56,809 bases of DNA, from NCBI RefSeq assembly GCF_001945395.1, contig NZ_MSXV01000008.1, forward strand, positions 1-56,809, read 5' to 3'. Each line of letters opens with the position of its first letter. Position 1 is the first letter of the stretch. A program made the translations under genes and the position numbers. The notes below the pieces were generated by a model. It made no database searches, was not told the origin of the DNA, and was given only the letters and a program-made list of their open reading frames with translations. The DNA is from Pseudomonas sp. PA15(2017). Lineage in GTDB: Bacteria; Pseudomonadota; Gammaproteobacteria; Pseudomonadales; Pseudomonadaceae. This document shows, one piece after another, positions 46,519 through 56,809 of this stretch.

Positions 46519-48339
46519 TCAGTTCTTGGCTTTCTTGGCAGCGCGGGTACGCTCGCCTTCGTCGAGGATCTTCTTGCGCAGACGAATCGACTTCGGCGTG
46601 ACTTCACACAGCTCGTCGTCCTGGATGAATTCCAGAGCCTGTTCCAGGGTGAAGCGAACTGGCGGAACCAGGGCGATGGTTTCGTCCTTACCCGAGGCGC
46701 GCATGTTATCGAGCTTCTTGCCCTTGGTTGGGTTGACGCCCAGGTCGTTGTCGCGGCTGTTCAGGCCGATGATCTGACCGTTGTAGATTTCCTGGCCGTG
46801 CTCGACGAACAGCTTGCCGCGCGCCTGCAGGGTTTCCAGGGAGTAGGTCAGTGCCTTGCCGGTATCGATCGATACCAGTACGCCGTTCTGGCGACCGGAC
46901 ATGTGGCCCGACTTCATCACGTCGTAACGGTCGAAGATCGAGGTCAGGATGCCTGCACCGTTGGTCAGGGTCAGGAAGGCGTTACGGAAGCCGATCAGAC
47001 CACGCGCCGGGATGTTGTATTCCAGGCGTACGCGACCTTTGCCGTCCGGCACCATGTTGCTCAGGTCGCCTTTACGCAGACCCATTTCTTCCATGACCTT
47101 GCCCTGGGATTCTTCCGGGATGTCGATGGTGACGTTTTCGTACGGCTCGTGCTTGGCACCGTCGACTTCACGGATGATCACTTCCGGACGACCAACGCCC
47201 ATTTCGAAGCCTTCGCGGCGCATGTTCTCGATCAGAACCGACAGGTGCAGCTCACCACGGCCGGAGACCTTGAATTTGTCAGCCGAGTCGCCTTCTTCGA
47301 CGCGCAGGGCAACGTTGTACAGCAGCTCCTTGTCCAGACGCTCCTTGATGTTACGGCTGGTGACGAACTTGCCTTCCTTACCGCAGAACGGCGAATCGTT
47401 GACCTGGAAGGTCATGGATACGGTCGGCTCGTCAACGGTCAGCGGGGTCATCGCTTCAACGTTGTTCTGGTCGCACAGGGTGTCGGAGATGAACAACTCG
47501 TCCATGCCGCTGACGCAGACGATGTCGCCGGCGGTGGCCTCTTCGACGTCCACACGGTGCAGGCCGTGGTGGCCCATCAGCTTGAGGATACGGCCGTTAC
47601 GCTTCTTGCCTTCGGTATCGATGGCAGTGACCGGGGTGTTCGGCTTGACGCGACCACGGGCGATACGGCCAACACCGATGATGCCCAGGAAGCTGTTGTA
47701 GTCCAGTGCCGAGATCTGCATCTGGAACGGGCCGTCGATGTCGACGTTCGGCGCAGGCACGTGGTCGACGATGGCCTGATACAGCGGAGTCAGGTCTTCG
47801 GCCATGTCGGTGTGGTCGAGACCGGCGATGCCGTTCAGGGCCGAGGCGTAGACGACCTGGAAGTCCAATTGTTCTTCGGTGGCACCGAGGTTGTCGAACA
47901 GGTCGAAGATCTGGTCCATGACCCAATCCGGACGCGCGCCCGGACGGTCGATCTTGTTGATTACCACGATCGGACGCAGGCCGGCTTCGAAAGCCTTCTT
48001 GGTCACGAAGCGGGTTTGCGGCATCGGGCCGTCCTGGGCGTCGACGACCAGCAGTACGGAGTCGACCATCGACATCACGCGCTCTACTTCACCGCCGAAG
48101 TCGGCGTGGCCGGGGGTGTCGACGATGTTGATGCGGTAGTCGTTCCACTTGATGGCGGTGTTCTTGGCCAGAATGGTGATGCCGCGCTCTTTTTCCTGGT
48201 CGTTGCTGTCCATCACGCGCTCGTCGTTGAGCTCGCTGCGCTCCAGGGTGCCGGACTGACGCAGCAGGGCGTCGACCAGGGTGGTCTTGCCATGGTCAAC
48301 GTGGGCGATGATGGCGATGTTGCGTAGATTCTCGATCAC
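46519..48339 (-). CDS. typA: Ribosome-associated GTPase TypA/BipA
   Basis: 606 aa translational GTPase. G1 [10 protein letters not shown] (12-21), G2 region with RGITI, G3 DTPGHADF, G4 NKID; domains II, III and V and the BipA-specific C-terminal domain ([22 protein letters not shown]) follow. It aids 50S assembly and low-temperature or stress growth. Start is GTG 48339 (GTGATCGAG); no ATG nearby fits. Confidence 0.97.
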   Translation of the reverse strand: MIENLRNIAIIAHVDHGKTTLVDALLRQSGTLERSELNDERVMDSNDQEKERGITILAKNTAIKWNDYRINIVDTPGHADFGGEVERVMSMVDSVLLVVDAQDGPMPQTRFVTKKAFEAGLRPIVVINKIDRPGARPDWVMDQIFDLFDNLGATEEQLDFQVVYASALNGIAGLDHTDMAEDLTPLYQAIVDHVPAPNVDIDGPFQMQISALDYNSFLGIIGVGRIARGRVKPNTPVTAIDTEGKKRNGRILKLMGHHGLHRVDVEEATAGDIVCVSGMDELFISDTLCDQNNVEAMTPLTVDEPTVSMTFQVNDSPFCGKEGKFVTSRNIKERLDKELLYNVALRVEEGDSADKFKVSGRGELHLSVLIENMRREGFEMGVGRPEVIIREVDGAKHEPYENVTIDIPEESQGKVMEEMGLRKGDLSNMVPDGKGRVRLEYNIPARGLIGFRNAFLTLTNGAGILTSIFDRYDVMKSGHMSGRQNGVLVSIDTGKALTYSLETLQARGKLFVEHGQEIYNGQIIGLNSRDNDLGVNPTKGKKLDNMRASGKDETIALVPPVRFTLEQALEFIQDDELCEVTPKSIRLRKKILDEGERTRAAKKAKN

Positions 48340-48511
48340 AGTAGTGGTCTCGTAGGTTGGGTCGGGCTACCCGGCAGTTGCTTCAAGAGCCCAACGCGAA
48401 AAATCGGGTTTAAGGGTAAAGGCAGTCTGTTAAGGCTGTGTGGCGGCAAACTCGCCGCCAATCGGGTCGGGAGGGCGATGGCGGATGCTGCCGCCATTGA
48501 GCCCGGGCGTC

Positions 48512-49966
48512 TTATGCCGGACGATAAACGCGCACATTGGCATGCCCCTCGCTCAGCAGGTGATGGGCATGCAGGCGGCTCATGACGCCCCTGTCGCAAT
48601 AGAGGAGGTACTGGCGGTTCTCGTCCAGCTCCTTGAAACGATTGTTGATGGCGTAGAACGGCAACGCCTGGACTTCCACACCCTCGATTTTCAGCGGCTC
48701 GTCTTCGGCCTGGTCGGGGTGTCGAATGTCGATCACCACATGGCCGGACAGCGCATCAGTGACTTCCTCGACCTGCACGTCCTGGCCCAGCTCTTCGATC
48801 ACCCGATCGATGGCGATCAGCCGGGCCCGTTCGAGGGCGCGCTCGAGCACCGCCATGTCGAACTGCTCTTCTTCGTAAACGACGCGATTGGGCTTGGCCT
48901 TGGTGGTCGGGTTCACCGAAATCACGCCGCAGTATTCGGGCATGTGGCGGGCGAACTCGGCCGTGCCGATGGCTTCGGCGGTGTCGATGATGTCCTGTTT
49001 GTGGCTGGCGATCAGCGGACGCAGCACCAGCTTGTCGGTGACCGAGTCGATCACCGAGAGGTTTGGCAGGGTCTGGCTGGATACCTGGCTGATCGCCTCG
49101 CCGGTCACCAGTGCGTCGATCTGCAGACGCTCGGCCAGGCGGCTGGCGACGCGCAGCATCATGCGCTTGAGGGTGACGCCCATGTAACTGTTGTCGACCT
49201 TGCCGAGAATCTCGCCGAGCACTTCCTCGAACGGCACGCTGATGAACAGCACGCGCTGGCTGCTGCCGTACTTCTTCCAGAGGTAGTGGGCGACTTCCAT
49301 CACGCCCAGCTCGTGGGCACGACCGCCAAGGTTGAAGAAGCAGAAGTGGCTCATCAGGCCACGGCGCATGATCTGGTAGGCCGCCACGGTGGAGTCGAAA
49401 CCACCGCTCATCAGTACCAGGGTCTGCTCCAGCGAACCCAGGGGGTAGCCACCCAGGCCAGGATGCTGGTGATGAATGACGTACAGGCGCTGATCGCGGA
49501 TCTCGATGCGCACCTCGACCTCGGGTTTCTTCAGGTCGATGCCGGCGGCGCCGCACTGCTGGCGCAGCTGGCTGCCGACGTAGCGCTCCACGTCGATGGA
49601 GGAAAAGGCGTGACGGCCACCGCGCTTGCAGCGTACCGAAAAGATCTTGCCGGCCAGCAGCTCGCCATAATGCAGTTTGCACTTGGCGACGATGTCGTCG
49701 AAGTCACCAAGCGGGTATTCGTCGATCTGCAGGAAATGCACGATGCCTGGCACGCAGCTCAGGCGCTCGATGATTTCCCGCTGGACCTTGGGCTCGGCCA
49801 CCTCGGTTTTCACTTCCAGATTGTCCCAGACACCGGTCACCTGCAGTTGCGGGTCGAGATCACGCAACACCACGCGGATGTTCTTGGCCAACTGCCGGAT
49901 GAAGTTCTTGCGAACCGGCGGGCTCTTGATGGTGATTTCCGGAAAGACTTTGACGATCAGTTTCAT
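48512..49966 (-). CDS. thiI: tRNA 4-thiouridine synthase ThiI (with rhodanese domain)
   Basis: 484 aa. NFLD and THUMP domains about 1-165, PP-loop MSGGFDST (186-193), catalytic Cys in MPEYCGVIS (about 345), C-terminal rhodanese with Cys457 in [12 protein letters not shown]. Sulfurates U8 of tRNA and can feed sulfur to thiazole synthesis. Full length, long (enteric-type) version. 172 bp separate it from typA, with no gene in between. Confidence 0.97.
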   Translation of the reverse strand: MKLIVKVFPEITIKSPPVRKNFIRQLAKNIRVVLRDLDPQLQVTGVWDNLEVKTEVAEPKVQREIIERLSCVPGIVHFLQIDEYPLGDFDDIVAKCKLHYGELLAGKIFSVRCKRGGRHAFSSIDVERYVGSQLRQQCGAAGIDLKKPEVEVRIEIRDQRLYVIHHQHPGLGGYPLGSLEQTLVLMSGGFDSTVAAYQIMRRGLMSHFCFFNLGGRAHELGVMEVAHYLWKKYGSSQRVLFISVPFEEVLGEILGKVDNSYMGVTLKRMMLRVASRLAERLQIDALVTGEAISQVSSQTLPNLSVIDSVTDKLVLRPLIASHKQDIIDTAEAIGTAEFARHMPEYCGVISVNPTTKAKPNRVVYEEEQFDMAVLERALERARLIAIDRVIEELGQDVQVEEVTDALSGHVVIDIRHPDQAEDEPLKIEGVEVQALPFYAINNRFKELDENRQYLLYCDRGVMSRLHAHHLLSEGHANVRVYRPA

Positions 49967-50095
49967 GGGAGCAAATGTCGGGGCCAGGGCCTGAAAAACA
50001 GGGGCGCGGATTATAAAGGAAATTGCTCAACCTTTGATCAAAAATCCGCAAACAATCTGCACGCGCACCAAAATAGAACTCGATGCATATAAATC

Positions 50096-50110
50096 GCACC
50101 ATAGAGGTGC
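50096..50110. promoter_or_regulatory. NtrC box upstream of glnA
   Basis: GCACC-ATAGA-GGTGC, a perfect NtrC palindrome, about 90 bp upstream of the -24 element of the glnA sigma54 promoter. A half-site GCACCA at 50065-50070 may be a second, weaker site. The 329-bp thiI-glnA gap holds only these signals. Confidence 0.75.
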
Positions 50111-50184
50111 TCAAGTAGCTCTTTTTGTGACCGCCATGCCCGCCAAAGCATCGTTTTCCGCGGCACACGTCCATCACGGGGCAC

Positions 50185-50200
50185 TGGCATGCATATTGCT
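50185..50200 (+). promoter_or_regulatory. sigma54 promoter of glnA
   Basis: TGGCATGCATATTGCT: TGGCA at -24, TTGCT at -12, with GG and GC 10 bp apart. Predicted transcription start about 50211, giving an 85-nt leader. Confidence 0.8.
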
Positions 50201-50295
50201 CCCTTGTGAGGCAGGGTGTCCTGGCAGACTATCTGGCCCGGCGTCACGAACTCAAAGAAGGGTCAACGAACGACCCTATCCACCTGGAGGACAAC

Positions 50296-51702
50296 ATGTC
50301 TAAGGCTGTTCAACTGATCAAAGAACACGACGTGAAGTGGGTAGACCTGCGCTTCACCGACACCAAGGGTAAGCAGCACCACGTGACCATGCCGGCCCGT
50401 GATGCCCTGGACGACGAATTCTTCGAAGTCGGCAAGATGTTCGACGGCTCCTCCATCCACGGCTGGAAAGGCATCGAAGCCTCCGACATGATCCTGCTGC
50501 CGGACGACAGCACCGCCGTGCTCGACCCGTTCACCGAAGAGCCGACCCTGATCCTGGTCTGCGACATCATCGAGCCGAGCACCATGCAGGGCTACGACCG
50601 TGACCCGCGCTCCATCGCCCGTCGCGCCGAGGAATACCTGAAGACCACCGGTATCGGTGACACCGTCTTCGTGGGCCCCGAGCCCGAGTTCTTCATCTTC
50701 GACGAAGTGAAGTTCAAGTCCGACATCTCCGGCTCGATGTTCAAGATCTACTCCGAACAAGGCTCCTGGATGACCGATCAGGACGTCGAAGGTGGCAACA
50801 AGGGCCACCGCCCGGCCGTCAAAGGCGGTTACTTCCCGGTTCCGCCGTGTGACCACGACCACGAAATCCGTACTGCCATGTGTAATGCCATGGAAGAGAT
50901 GGGCCTGGTCATCGAAGTTCACCACCACGAAGTGGCAACTGCCGGCCAGAACGAAATCGGTGTGAAATTCAACACCCTGGTTGCCAAGGCTGACGAAACC
51001 CAGACCCTGAAGTACTGCGTACACAACGTGGCCGATGCCTATGGCAAAACCGCTACCTTCATGCCGAAGCCGCTGTACGGCGACAACGGTTCGGGCATGC
51101 ACGTACACATCTCGGTCTCCAAGGACGGCAAGAACACCTTCGCAGGTGAAGGCTATGCCGGCCTGTCGGAAACCGCTCTGTACTTCATCGGCGGCATCAT
51201 CAAGCACGGTAAGGCCCTGAACGGCTTCACCAACCCGTCGACCAACTCCTACAAGCGTCTGGTTCCTGGCTTCGAAGCACCGGTCATGCTGGCCTACTCG
51301 GCTCGTAACCGTTCCGCCTCGATCCGTATCCCGTACGTGTCCAGCCCGAAAGCGCGCCGCATCGAAGCTCGCTTCCCGGACCCGGCTGCCAACCCGTACC
51401 TGGCCTTCGCCGCACTGCTGATGGCCGGCCTGGACGGTATCCAGAACAAGATCCACCCTGGCGACGCAGCGGACAAGAACCTGTACGACCTGCCGCCGGA
51501 AGAAGGCAAGCTGATCCCGCAGGTTTGCGGCAGCCTGAAAGAAGCCCTGGAAGAGCTGGACAAGGGCCGAGCGTTCCTGACCAAGGGCGGCGTATTCTCC
51601 GACGATTTCATCGATGCCTACATCGAGCTGAAATCGGAAGAAGAAATCAAGGTACGTACCTTCGTACACCCGCTGGAATACGACCTGTACTACAGCGTCT
51701 AA
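50296..51702 (+). CDS. glnA: Glutamine synthetase type I
   Basis: 468 aa dodecameric GSI-beta. DGSSIHGW near residue 50, [21 protein letters not shown] and RSASIRIP active-site strands; adenylylation Tyr397 in NLYDLPPEE, so activity is tuned by GlnE. Converts glutamate and ammonia to glutamine. The frame opens at 50206; ATG 50296 has CTGGAGG. Driven by sigma54/NtrC signals above; own terminator follows, so ntrBC is a separate unit. Confidence 0.98.
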   Translation: MSKAVQLIKEHDVKWVDLRFTDTKGKQHHVTMPARDALDDEFFEVGKMFDGSSIHGWKGIEASDMILLPDDSTAVLDPFTEEPTLILVCDIIEPSTMQGYDRDPRSIARRAEEYLKTTGIGDTVFVGPEPEFFIFDEVKFKSDISGSMFKIYSEQGSWMTDQDVEGGNKGHRPAVKGGYFPVPPCDHDHEIRTAMCNAMEEMGLVIEVHHHEVATAGQNEIGVKFNTLVAKADETQTLKYCVHNVADAYGKTATFMPKPLYGDNGSGMHVHISVSKDGKNTFAGEGYAGLSETALYFIGGIIKHGKALNGFTNPSTNSYKRLVPGFEAPVMLAYSARNRSASIRIPYVSSPKARRIEARFPDPAANPYLAFAALLMAGLDGIQNKIHPGDAADKNLYDLPPEEGKLIPQVCGSLKEALEELDKGRAFLTKGGVFSDDFIDAYIELKSEEEIKVRTFVHPLEYDLYYSV

Positions 51703-51730
51703 GTCAGCCGCGCTGCCTGGCAGCGTGACC

Positions 51731-51765
51731 AAAAACCTCCCCAGTTATGCCGGGGAGGTTTTTTA
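51731..51765 (+). terminator. Rho-independent terminator of glnA
   Basis: AAAAACCTCCCC, 9-nt loop, GGGGAGGTTTTTT, 29 bp after the glnA stop. Confidence 0.88.
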
Positions 51766-51942
51766 TGACCTGCCATTTCTGGTGGCCATCCTGCGCGTCG
51801 TCGCAAGGGGGTTGAAAGAGGCTCCCGCCATTTTCATGCCCGATTATTTTTCGGCGCCAGTGCAAATCCTTGGCGCCGCGCGCTTGCCAGCACGCCATGG
51901 CGGTGCAAGGCTATCGACATCACCTGACAGGAGACCGGCCCA

Positions 51943-52473
51943 ATGCGCCGCATGCTCGCTTGCCTGCTGCTGATCCTGGCCCTGCCGGTCAGCGCGCAGA
52001 TCTACAAGTACACCGACGCCAACGGCAATACGGTGTTCACCAATCAGCCGCCGGAAGGTACCAAGGCCGAAAGCGTCGAGCTCAAGCCGATCAACACCAG
52101 CAGCCAGCCGACGCCGCCCAGCACTGGCGCGAATGAACCGCGCATGAGCGAATTGCCACAGAACCCCTATCAGATTCTCGAACTGCGCGACCTGCCCAGC
52201 GAGGAAGCACTGCGCGCCAACAACGGCACTTTTTCCGTGGGCGTGACTATCGAACCGCGCCTGGGCCCTGGTCATAGCCTGCGCCTGGTGGTCGACGGCA
52301 AGCCCTACGGGCAGCCGAGCAACCTGCCGCGCCTGCAGCTGACCGAACTGGACCGCGGCGAGCACAGCATTGCCGTGGCGGTAATGCAGGGCGAGCGCAT
52401 CATCCAACAGAGCGAGACGCGCACCTTCACGGTGCAACGAGTCAGCACCAACAGCCCGGCCCGGGGTAACTGA
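51943..52473 (+). CDS. DUF4124 envelope protein, paralogue 1
   Basis: 176 aa. Signal peptide 1-18 (ends PVSAQ). DUF4124 at about 19-60 (IYKYTDANGNTVFTNQPPEG), a Ser/Pro/Thr linker, then a beta-sandwich-like domain (about 80-170: GTFSVGVTIEPRLGPGHSLRLVVDGKPYG). GGAG before the ATG. Forms a pair with the next gene, which has the same architecture. Role unknown; location between glnA and ntrBC is common in pseudomonads, from memory. Confidence 0.88.
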   Translation: MRRMLACLLLILALPVSAQIYKYTDANGNTVFTNQPPEGTKAESVELKPINTSSQPTPPSTGANEPRMSELPQNPYQILELRDLPSEEALRANNGTFSVGVTIEPRLGPGHSLRLVVDGKPYGQPSNLPRLQLTELDRGEHSIAVAVMQGERIIQQSETRTFTVQRVSTNSPARGN

Positions 52474-52478
52474 GCGCC

Positions 52479-53102
52479 ATGCGTACACTGCTCTTCGCCC
52501 TGCTGCTGATCACCCTTCCAAGCGTTGCTCAGGTCTACACCTACGTGGATGCCGAGGGTAACCGGGTGTTCACCGACAGCCCGCGTAACGGCAATGCCAC
52601 GCAGGTGCAGATGGCACCCTCGAACCGTATCGAGCCGCCCACCCGCCGCCTCTCCCCACCGGCACCCGCCGCGCCCAGCGGGCCGATCCTCAGCTATGAG
52701 CTGCTGCGCATCACCATCCCGCAGCCTGACGCGACCATCAACGACAATGCCGGCAACCTGATCGTCACCGTGAACGCCGAACCGGCCCTGCACCCGGGCC
52801 ACAGCTATCGCCTGCTGCTCGATGGCGAGCCTTACGGCAACACGGGCCGTAGCCCGGTGTTTCCCCTGGAGAATATCGACCGCGGCACCCATCAGATCGC
52901 CGTGGAGATCATCACCGAAGGCGGCATCATCGTCGAACGCACGCCCAGCCAACCCTTTCACATGAAGCGCGTGTCGCTGGCGCAGAAGCGCAAGGTACGC
53001 CCCTGCCAGAAGGACGAATACGGCGTACGCCCCGAGTGCCCGATCGAAGACAAACCCAAGGAAGAAGACAAGGGCATCATCGGCATCCTGCCTTTCCTTT
53101 AA
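52479..53102 (+). CDS. DUF4124 envelope protein, paralogue 2
   Basis: 207 aa. Signal peptide 1-16; DUF4124 (VYTYVDAEGNRVFTDSPRNG), Pro-rich linker, beta domain with HPGHSYRLLLDGEPYG as in paralogue 1, and an added charged C-terminal tail with a Cys pair (RPCQKDEYGVRPECPIED). Starts 5 bp after its neighbour. Its TAA is followed directly by the end of a MITE-like repeat, so the sequence past the stop was altered by that insertion. Confidence 0.88.
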   Translation: MRTLLFALLLITLPSVAQVYTYVDAEGNRVFTDSPRNGNATQVQMAPSNRIEPPTRRLSPPAPAAPSGPILSYELLRITIPQPDATINDNAGNLIVTVNAEPALHPGHSYRLLLDGEPYGNTGRSPVFPLENIDRGTHQIAVEIITEGGIIVERTPSQPFHMKRVSLAQKRKVRPCQKDEYGVRPECPIEDKPKEEDKGIIGILPFL

Positions 53103-53230
53103 AAGCCTGTTCACGACCATAGGCTCGGCTTAAGCGCCTGCAAAGTAGCGAGAGCGGACGTTCCCCGATCCACTGTGGGAGCGCGCCATGCGCGCGAAAA
53201 ATCGCGGGCATGGCGCGCTCCCACAGGTAC
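53101..53230. repeat. MITE-like element with REP core, copy C (one end)
   Basis: Left end AAAAGCCTGTTCACGACC matches copy B (TAAAACCTGTTCACGATC). The core 53165-53227, with GTGGGAGCGCGCCATGCGCGC and CGCGGGCATGGCGCGCTCCCAC, is almost identical to 28618-28679. A matching right end was not found downstream, so it is truncated or diverged. It abuts the stop of a DUF4124 gene. Confidence 0.55.
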
Positions 53231-53335
53231 TGCATCGATGGCCGCTTCTACCTTGTAGCTGCCTCTTTGATGGCGCCCAAAAGATGCGAGCAGCGCCCAG
53301 ACGCGCCCGCTCTGGATTTACCAGTCCACTCATGC

Positions 53336-53350
53336 GCACCATTAAGGTGC
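53336..53350. promoter_or_regulatory. NtrC box upstream of ntrB
   Basis: GCACC-ATTAA-GGTGC, perfect palindrome; a degenerate second site (GCACC-N5-GCACC) follows at once. It lies in the 565-bp gap before ntrB; 53351-53667 otherwise shows only the sigma54 candidate and no gene. Confidence 0.65.
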
Positions 53351-53467
53351 ACCAAGACGCACCGATTTCTATACTCGTCCCAAATTGGCACACGCCAACC
53401 ATGGCCACTGCGCCGAGAAGAAGCCAATTGCGGGGTTTCATCGCCGCCTGCGCTTCTTTGCGGGGCT

Positions 53468-53484
53468 TTGGTTTGCTTCTTGCA
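53468..53484 (+). promoter_or_regulatory. Candidate sigma54 promoter of ntrBC
   Basis: TTGGTTTGCTTCTTGCA: TTGG and TTGCA with the 10-bp GG-GC distance; the C of TGGC is lost, so weaker than the glnA promoter. About 120 bp downstream of the NtrC box and about 185 bp before ntrB. Confidence 0.4.
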
Positions 53485-53667
53485 TTTTCTCCAGTATCGC
53501 CGCGATCCGGAACCGCCGTTCCCCTCGCCGGCCCTTCTGCCCCTACCGCACGAGGAACGACTTTTGGCTGGCCCACACCCGCAACGAGACTTGCCACGCT
53601 GCGCCACGTTGCCAGACAACGCCCCTGCCGCGCCGCAGACAAGCTACCAGCTGGTGGGCGCAGAGCG

Positions 53668-54749
53668 ATGATCATCAACGACGCCCTGCACCGCCTGCTG
53701 CTCGACAACCTGACCACGGCGACCCTGCTGCTCAACGCCGACCTGCGCCTGGAATACATGAACCCGGCCGCGGAAATGCTCCTGGCGGTCAGCGGCCAGC
53801 GTAGCCACGGCCAGTTCATCAGCGACCTGTTCACCGAAACCCGCGAGGCACTCGGCGCGCTGCGCCAGGCGGTGGCCGAGGCCCATCCGTTCAACAAGCG
53901 CGAAGCGGTGCTGACCACGCAGACCGGCCAGAGCCTGACCGTCGACTACGCGGTGACGCCGATACTCAGCCGTGGCGAAACCATGCTGCTGCTCGAGGTA
54001 CACCCGCGGGACCGGCTGCTGCGCATCACCAAGGAAGAGGCCCAGCTGTCCAAGCAGGAAACCACCAAGCTGCTGGTACGCGGCCTTGCCCACGAGATCA
54101 AGAATCCACTGGGTGGCATTCGTGGCGCGGCCCAGCTGCTGGCTCGCGAGCTGCCGGAAGAAAGCCTCAAGGATTACACCAACGTGATCATCGAGGAAGC
54201 CGACCGCCTGCGTAACCTGGTCGACCGTATGCTCGGTTCCAACAAGCTGCCGTCCCTGGCGATCACCAACGTCCACGAAGTGCTCGAGCGCGTCGCCAGC
54301 CTGGTGGAAGCGGAAAGCCAGGGCAGCGTGGTCTTGGTGCGCGACTACGACCCGAGCATTCCCGACCTGATCGTCGACCGTGAACAGATGATCCAGGCGG
54401 TGCTCAACATCGTGCGCAACGCCATGCAGGCGCTGGCCGCCAAGCCCGAGCTGCGCCCAGGGCGCATCACCCTGCGCACGCGCACGCTGCGCCAGTTCAC
54501 CATCGGCTACATCCGCCATCGCCTGGTGACCAAGATCGAGATCATCGACAACGGCCCGGGGATCCCGCCGGAGCTGCAGGAAACCATCTTCTATCCCATG
54601 GTCAGCGGGCGTGCCGACGGCACCGGCCTGGGCCTGGCGATTACCCAGAACATCATCAGTCAGCATCAAGGCCTGATCGAGTGCGAGAGCCATCCCGGGC
54701 AAACCGTGTTCTCGATCTTTCTGCCGCTGGAACAAGGAGCAACTCCGAC

Positions 54750-54753
<4 letters not shown>
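53668..54753 (+). CDS. ntrB: Nitrogen sensor kinase/phosphatase NtrB
   Basis: 361 aa soluble kinase. PAS domain 10-115; H-box GLAHEIKNPLGGIRGAAQ with His142; N-box NIVRNAMQAL; G-boxes DNGPGIPPELQE and GTGLGLAI. Controlled by PII, it phosphorylates NtrC in nitrogen shortage. The frame is open back to 53188 through repeat DNA; ATG 53668 (MIINDALHRLLLDNL) is the family start. No clear ribosome-binding site beyond AGAGCG. Overlaps ntrC by 4 bp. Confidence 0.96.
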
Positions 54754-56186
<1,433 letters not shown>

Positions 56187-56206
56187 GCCGTACCTGCAAA
56201 GACAAG

Positions 56207-56242
56207 AACGCCGCGCTCCGACCAGGGCGCGGCGTTTTTTTT
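56207..56242 (+). terminator. Rho-independent terminator of ntrBC
   Basis: ACGCCGCGC / GCGCGGCGT stem with 10-nt loop followed by eight T, 20 bp after the ntrC stop. Confidence 0.9.
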
Positions 56243-56272
56243 GGCGTCGCTTAATCATTTCCTGAAAGAGTG

Positions 56273-56690
56273 TTGTGGCAGCGGGCCGTGCCCGCGATAC
56301 GGTCGCCACCGACAACAGCAGTAACCAGCTACCGTGCTGGTCTATCGAGACCTGTGGCGTCCATGCCATCGCTTTCGCGCGCATGGCGCGCTCCCACATT
56401 TGTCTGTGGACAGCCCCGGGTGTCGCTGCGCTCGACCCGGGCTACTGCGCTGAGCATGAGTGATGGGCGGCTGGGCTTTGTGGGAGCGGGCCGTGCCCGC
56501 GATACGGTCGCCACCGATACCAGCAGGAACCAGCCACCGTGTTGGTCCATCAAGACCTGTGCCGCCCATGCCATCGCTTTCGCGCGCATGGCGCGCTCCC
56601 ACATTTGTCTGTGGGAAGCCCCGGGTGTCGCTGCGCTCGACCCGGGCTACTGCGCTGAGCATGAGTGATGGGCGGCTGCGCTTTGTGGGC
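56273..56690. repeat. Tandem 205-bp repeat built from two REP families
   Basis: Unit 1 is 56273-56477 and unit 2 56478-56682; both read TTGTGGcAGCGGGCCGTGCC-type palindrome, a 60-bp linker, GCGCGCATGGCGCGCTCCCACA, then CCCGGGTGTCGCTGCGCTCG with its inverse GGGCTACTGCGCTGAGC. They differ at only some 10-12 positions. A third unit starts at 56683 and is broken after 8 bases by the insertion element. The 505-bp gap after ntrC holds nothing else. Confidence 0.8.
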
Positions 56691-56696
56691 GCTAGC
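56691..56696. repeat. Probable 6-bp target site of the insertion element
   Basis: GCTAGC stands exactly between the REP repeat and the element end TGTGTAAACCC. IS481-family elements are known to duplicate NCTAGN targets. The other copy would be past the window edge. Confidence 0.5.
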
Positions 56697-56808
56697 TGTG
56701 TAAACCCAGTACGTTGTTCAGTGGCAATGGAGCCCGACTGATTGGTGGTTTGTAGTTGAGACTGCTGTGCGGCCTGTGCCAGTTGTAGTGGTGCAGCCAG
56801 GCTGGCAA
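56692..56808 (-). mobile_element. IS481-like element, transposase C-terminus (partial, runs off the window)
   Basis: Minus-strand frame entering from the right edge gives the last 38 residues of a DDE transposase: WLHHYNWHRPHSSLNY, then KPPISR and NNVLGLHS. YN-HRPH-SL and PPISR are typical of IS481 (and near IS3) integrase C-termini. Its TAG stop (56694-56692) lies in the GCTAGC target sequence, outside the proposed element end at 56697. The remainder of the element is not in the window, so whether it is intact cannot be told. Confidence 0.75.
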
Positions 56809-56809
56809 A

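Noticed and set aside
48440..50092. 550-aa plus-strand frame across thiI
   Set aside because: Antisense shadow; thiI motifs on the other strand are complete.
53188..53667. 160-residue N-terminal extension of NtrB
   Set aside because: The frame crosses the REP core and regulatory sites; NtrB has its usual length from ATG 53668.

Overview
The window is ordinary, dense, GC-rich core chromosome of a Pseudomonas-type gammaproteobacterium (Pseudomonas sensu lato). Grounds: the biotin order bioB-F-H-C-D with comF divergent from bioB, glnA with ntrBC and clear sigma54/NtrC sites, creBCD, an iron-regulated sigma/anti-sigma/TonB receptor set, malate synthase G, and REP palindromes of the GTGGGAGCG type. 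From memory, not checked, the left half follows P. aeruginosa PA0463-PA0506 and the right half PA5072-PA5125. In that genome these blocks lie at similar distances on either side of oriC, so creB/chemoreceptor looks like the join of an origin-symmetric inversion.

Layout. 1-3.2 kb: acyl-CoA dehydrogenase with two overlapping PsrA-type operators, an HExxH protein and an 88-aa flagellar-rod-like protein. 3.2-7.8 kb: bioBFHCD, with a BirA-type operator lying over the bioB promoter and inside the first codons of comF. 7.8-11.4 kb: comF, ModE-like regulator, srkA, rarD. 11.5-15.6 kb: Fur-box candidate, FecI-like sigma, FecR-like anti-sigma, siderophore receptor. 15.6-21.7 kb: gcvR, GNAT, glcB, then a GH5 glycosidase and acyltransferase-3 pair. 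21.8-28.4 kb: cNMP/CBS/nucleotidyltransferase protein with a DEDD exonuclease, trhP, creD and a CBS protein. 28.8-30.9 kb: creC and creB.

30.9-31.66 kb is a 756-bp gene-free stretch and the most unusual part of the window. It holds four copies of a ~103-bp module, 181-191 bp apart. Five short blocks keep identical spacing in every copy: a weak DnaA-type box, a G-rich hexamer, a strong DnaA box (three exact TGTGGATAA, one TGTGGACAA), TGNAGGYCA, and a block resembling the 13-mers of E. coli oriC. It resembles a DnaA-binding control locus (datA/DARS-like) or an origin-derived element, and I know of no described counterpart. That reading is inference; the fixed spacing is read directly.

31.7-37.1 kb: chemoreceptor, retropepsin-like protein, polar amino-acid ABC transporter. 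37.3-43.5 kb: dtd-pip, lipoproteins, blc, DUF924, fbp, a membrane diguanylate cyclase. 43.8-46.4 kb: a YkgJ protein and two tandem secreted SxxK/SDN/KTG hydrolases. 46.5-50 kb: typA and thiI. 50-56.2 kb: the nitrogen regulon core glnA, two DUF4124 proteins and ntrBC, with separate NtrC/sigma54 signals before glnA and before ntrB. The right edge has a 205-bp tandem REP repeat whose third copy is cut by an IS481-like element, only the end of which is inside the window. No tRNA, rRNA or CRISPR array was seen.
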